Shown here piece by piece: positions 6,594 to 7,435 of a stretch of 7,435 nt of DNA. Under the pieces are notes generated by a model. It was not told the origin of the DNA and made no database searches. It saw nothing but the letters and a program-made list of their open reading frames with translations. Both the position numbers and the translations under genes were made by a program. Source of the stretch: an uncultured Clostridia bacterium (GTDB lineage Bacteria; Bacillota_A; Clostridia; Christensenellales; Aristaeellaceae); assembly GCA_947166205.1 (NCBI GenBank), contig CAMVDI010000086.1:1-7435 (forward strand). The letters are read 5' to 3'. Within the stretch, counting starts at the first letter, position 1; every line of letters begins with the position of its first letter.

Positions 6594-6622
6594 ATTTTAC
6601 ACGAAATGAGGCCCTACATCAA
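6594..6622 (-). promoter_or_regulatory. Sigma-A-type promoter for the phosphoesterase-ecf-truA operon
   Basis: On the minus strand, TTGATG (6622-6617) and TAAAAT (6599-6594) are separated by exactly 17 bases. The -35 box matches four of six consensus bases and the -10 box five of six. The predicted transcription start is near 6587, giving a leader of about 145 bases before ATG 6442. The spacing and orientation fit the operon; activity is inferred. Confidence 0.58.
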
Positions 6623-6754
6623 GGAAGAACAGGGAAGAAACAGGAAAAGCACCGGAATCCGACAGAAAAGCGACAGAAATCAGGGAAATGTTACAATTTC
6701 ATCTCAAAAAAATGATGGGCAAAACGGAGGAAAATGGCCGTAAGCCCATGCAAT

Positions 6755-6774
6755 CAAAAGGGTTTTCGCTTTTG
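6755..6774. repeat. Inverted repeat upstream of the + strand promoter, possible operator
   Basis: CAAAAG at 6755-6760 and CTTTTG at 6769-6774 form a perfect 6-base inverted repeat with an 8-base spacer (GGTTTTCG). It ends 8 bases before the -35 box of the secreted-protein promoter. The location suits a regulator site. The short AT-rich arms could also arise by chance. Confidence 0.3.
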
Positions 6775-6782
6775 TAAGAAAA

Positions 6783-6811
6783 TTGACAAGAATGGAAAGG
6801 AAGAGTAAAAT
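6783..6811 (+). promoter_or_regulatory. Strong sigma-A-type promoter of the secreted protein gene
   Basis: A perfect -35 box TTGACA (6783-6788), a 17-base spacer and the -10 box TAAAAT (6806-6811, five of six consensus bases) predict a start of transcription near 6818. The 5' UTR would be about 44 bases. It is the best promoter in the window and lies directly in front of the gene beginning at 6862. Confidence 0.8.
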
Positions 6812-6823
6812 GACTGCATCCAT

Positions 6824-6839
6824 TCTTCCAGACGGAAGA
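6824..6839 (+). promoter_or_regulatory. 5' UTR stem-loop of the secreted protein mRNA
   Basis: TCTTCC (6824-6829) and GGAAGA (6834-6839) form a perfect 6-bp stem with an AGAC tetraloop. It begins about 6 bases after the predicted transcription start and ends 8 bases before the AGGAGG. A stem this near the 5' end often stabilises mRNA. It leaves the ribosome site free, so it does not look like a translational block. Confidence 0.45.
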
Positions 6840-6847
6840 GAAGCTAC

Positions 6848-6853
6848 AGGAGG
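6848..6853 (+). promoter_or_regulatory. Ribosome binding site of the secreted protein gene
   Basis: A perfect AGGAGG lies 8 bases before ATG 6862-6864 and fixes that start; the next in-frame ATG (codon 18) falls inside the signal peptide. Confidence 0.85.
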
Positions 6854-6861
6854 ATGGGAAA

Positions 6862-7435
6862 ATGAGAGAAAAACTGTGGAAGAGAATATTGGCCCTGCTG
6901 ACAGCGGTCTGGATGCTGGCAGGCCTGGCTCCCGCCTGCGCCATGGACGCGTACGGGCTGGGCGGCCTGCCTGTGACAGAGGACTGGTCTCAGCTGCAGA
7001 TCAGCGTCCAGTGGACGGATGAGAACCAGCCCGAGGCGCCGATGTACTCCTTTGCCGTGCCGGTTCAGGAAGTTCCCGGCGCGTTCTGGGTCTGTGTGCC
7101 GCCGGAACAGATCAACAACCTGACGCTGACGGTGTACCATCCGAACTATCCCTATGTCTTTACGCCGGAAAGCGGCTCCCCCCTGTTCGGGGCGGCGGAC
7201 GCCGGAACCACGCTGGACGGCCCGTATACCCTGCTGACCGGAACGATCTACAACGCCGACAACGTGCCGGAGAGGACGGACAGCTTCATGCTGTACATCT
7301 CCACCCAGACTGACGCGCCGATCCTTCCGCTGCCCACGGATACGCCGGAACCGGAGCCCACGGACACACCGGAACCGGAACCCACGGACACGCCGGAGCC
7401 GGAACCCACGGATACGCCGGAGCCGGAACCCACGG
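6862..7435 (+). CDS. Secreted protein with signal peptide and PTDTPEPE repeat linker, 3' end outside window
   Basis: I do not recognise this family. The frame runs from ATG 6862 to the window edge without a stop (191 complete codons). Residues 1-27 form a classical signal peptide: MREKLWKR, a hydrophobic core LALLTAVWMLAGLA, then a probable signal peptidase I site after ACA. The cysteine at 26 is not in a good lipobox. A domain of about 130 residues follows, rich in aromatic and beta-prone stretches (ISVQWTDE, FWVCVPPEQINNLTLTVYHP, YTLLTGTIYNAD, DSFMLYIS); it could be an Ig-like or beta-sandwich fold, but this is a guess. From residue 158 the chain is a tandem PTDTPEPE repeat, typical of an extended surface linker between modules. 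A C-terminal domain, cell-wall anchor or enzyme may lie beyond the edge. The gene has its own strong promoter and is divergent from the ecf operon. Confidence 0.85.
   Translation, partial: MREKLWKRILALLTAVWMLAGLAPACAMDAYGLGGLPVTEDWSQLQISVQWTDENQPEAPMYSFAVPVQEVPGAFWVCVPPEQINNLTLTVYHPNYPYVFTPESGSPLFGAADAGTTLDGPYTLLTGTIYNADNVPERTDSFMLYISTQTDAPILPLPTDTPEPEPTDTPEPEPTDTPEPEPTDTPEPEPT
7333..7435 (+). repeat. Tandem 24-base coding repeat (PTDTPEPE), at least 4.3 units
   Basis: Units begin at 7333, 7357, 7381 and 7405, and a fifth begins at 7429 and is cut by the window edge. Each encodes the same eight residues, PTDTPEPE. All differences between units are in third codon positions (GAT/GAC, ACG/ACA, GAA/GAG), so selection is on the protein. 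The array is an acidic, proline-rich, probably extended spacer. On the opposite strand the repeat is also open and reads as Gly/Ser/Val, which is a shadow. Confidence 0.95.

Larger units (their letters stand above)
6443..6861. other. Divergent intergenic region with two promoters and several hairpins
   Basis: This 419-base gap separates the minus-strand phosphoesterase/ecf operon from the + strand secreted-protein gene. From left to right it holds a GC-rich leader for the minus operon with two stem-loops (6530-6590), a minus-strand promoter (6594-6622), an A-rich stretch without recognisable genes (about 6623-6750), an inverted repeat (6755-6774) and a strong + strand promoter (6783-6811). 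A 5' UTR stem and the ribosome site follow. I found no tRNA, known riboswitch or convincing small protein here. Confidence 0.6.

Noticed and set aside
6359..6715. 118-codon + strand frame across the phosphoesterase N-terminus and leader
   Set aside because: It is a low-complexity Lys/Arg/Gly/Pro product with no ribosome site, and it crosses the predicted minus promoter and hairpins.
6734..6808. 24-codon + strand small ORF (MAVSPCNQKGF...) behind GGAGG
   Set aside because: The GGAGG is only 3 bases from the ATG, the ORF runs through the -35 box of the main promoter and ends in its -10 box, and no promoter upstream of it was found.
6699..6944. 81-codon minus-strand frame
   Set aside because: It is antisense to the strong + promoter and the signal peptide of the secreted protein, with no supporting start signals.
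7248..7433. Gly/Ser/Val repeat frame on the minus strand
   Set aside because: It is the antisense reading of the PTDTPEPE repeat; the + frame has a promoter, ribosome site and signal peptide.
7333..7435. CRISPR-like array
   Set aside because: The 24-base units are contiguous with no spacers and are in frame with a secreted protein; this is a coding tandem repeat.

Overview
The window is GC-rich bacterial DNA. It carries a divergently arranged chromosomal segment that most resembles a Gram-positive Clostridia-type organism, possibly from the gut or rumen. The reasons are the Firmicutes-style gene order ecfA1-ecfA2-ecfT-truA, a COG2509-type FAD protein common in Clostridia, AGGAGG-like ribosome sites, sigma-A-like promoters, and a secreted protein with a Pro/Glu/Thr/Asp repeat linker. 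The lineage is inferred from gene content; no rRNA or marker gene is present to fix it.

Layout, left to right. The 3' part of nth (endonuclease III, + strand) runs to 404. It meets, tail to tail with a 25-base gap, a COG2509-type FAD-dependent oxidoreductase on the minus strand (2025 to 430). A 146-base spacer with two hairpins separates that gene from a compact minus-strand gene run. In transcription order this run is: a membrane-anchored metallophosphoesterase that appears frameshifted (6442 to 5476), ecfA1 (5459 to 4605), ecfA2 (4629 to 3766), ecfT (3772 to 2969) and truA (2969 to 2172). The genes from ecfA1 to truA overlap one another by 25, 7 and 1 bases, so they are probably co-transcribed and translationally coupled. 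A 419-base intergenic region (6443-6861) follows. It contains divergent promoter-like elements and GC-rich hairpins. On the + strand a secreted protein gene starts at 6862 and runs off the right edge inside a tandem 24-base repeat.

How the genes work together. EcfA1, EcfA2 and EcfT form the shared energizing module of a group II ECF transporter. No substrate-binding S component is present here, so S proteins encoded elsewhere would supply specificity (vitamins or metals). TruA modifies tRNA and is a frequent passenger of this operon. Usually the cluster is flanked by ribosomal protein genes (rplQ upstream, rplM-rpsI downstream). Here the upstream position is held by the metallophosphoesterase and the downstream position by the FAD oxidoreductase.

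Most notable observations. First, the metallophosphoesterase changes frame exactly at its first metal-binding motif, with the preceding beta strand apparently missing and a perfect inverted repeat next to the break. Second, the leader of the minus-strand operon has tandem GC-rich hairpins, one followed by seven U residues. Third, the secreted protein has an unrecognised N-terminal domain and a perfectly conserved eight-residue repeat. I did not find a clear new defence, mobile or RNA-guided system in this window.
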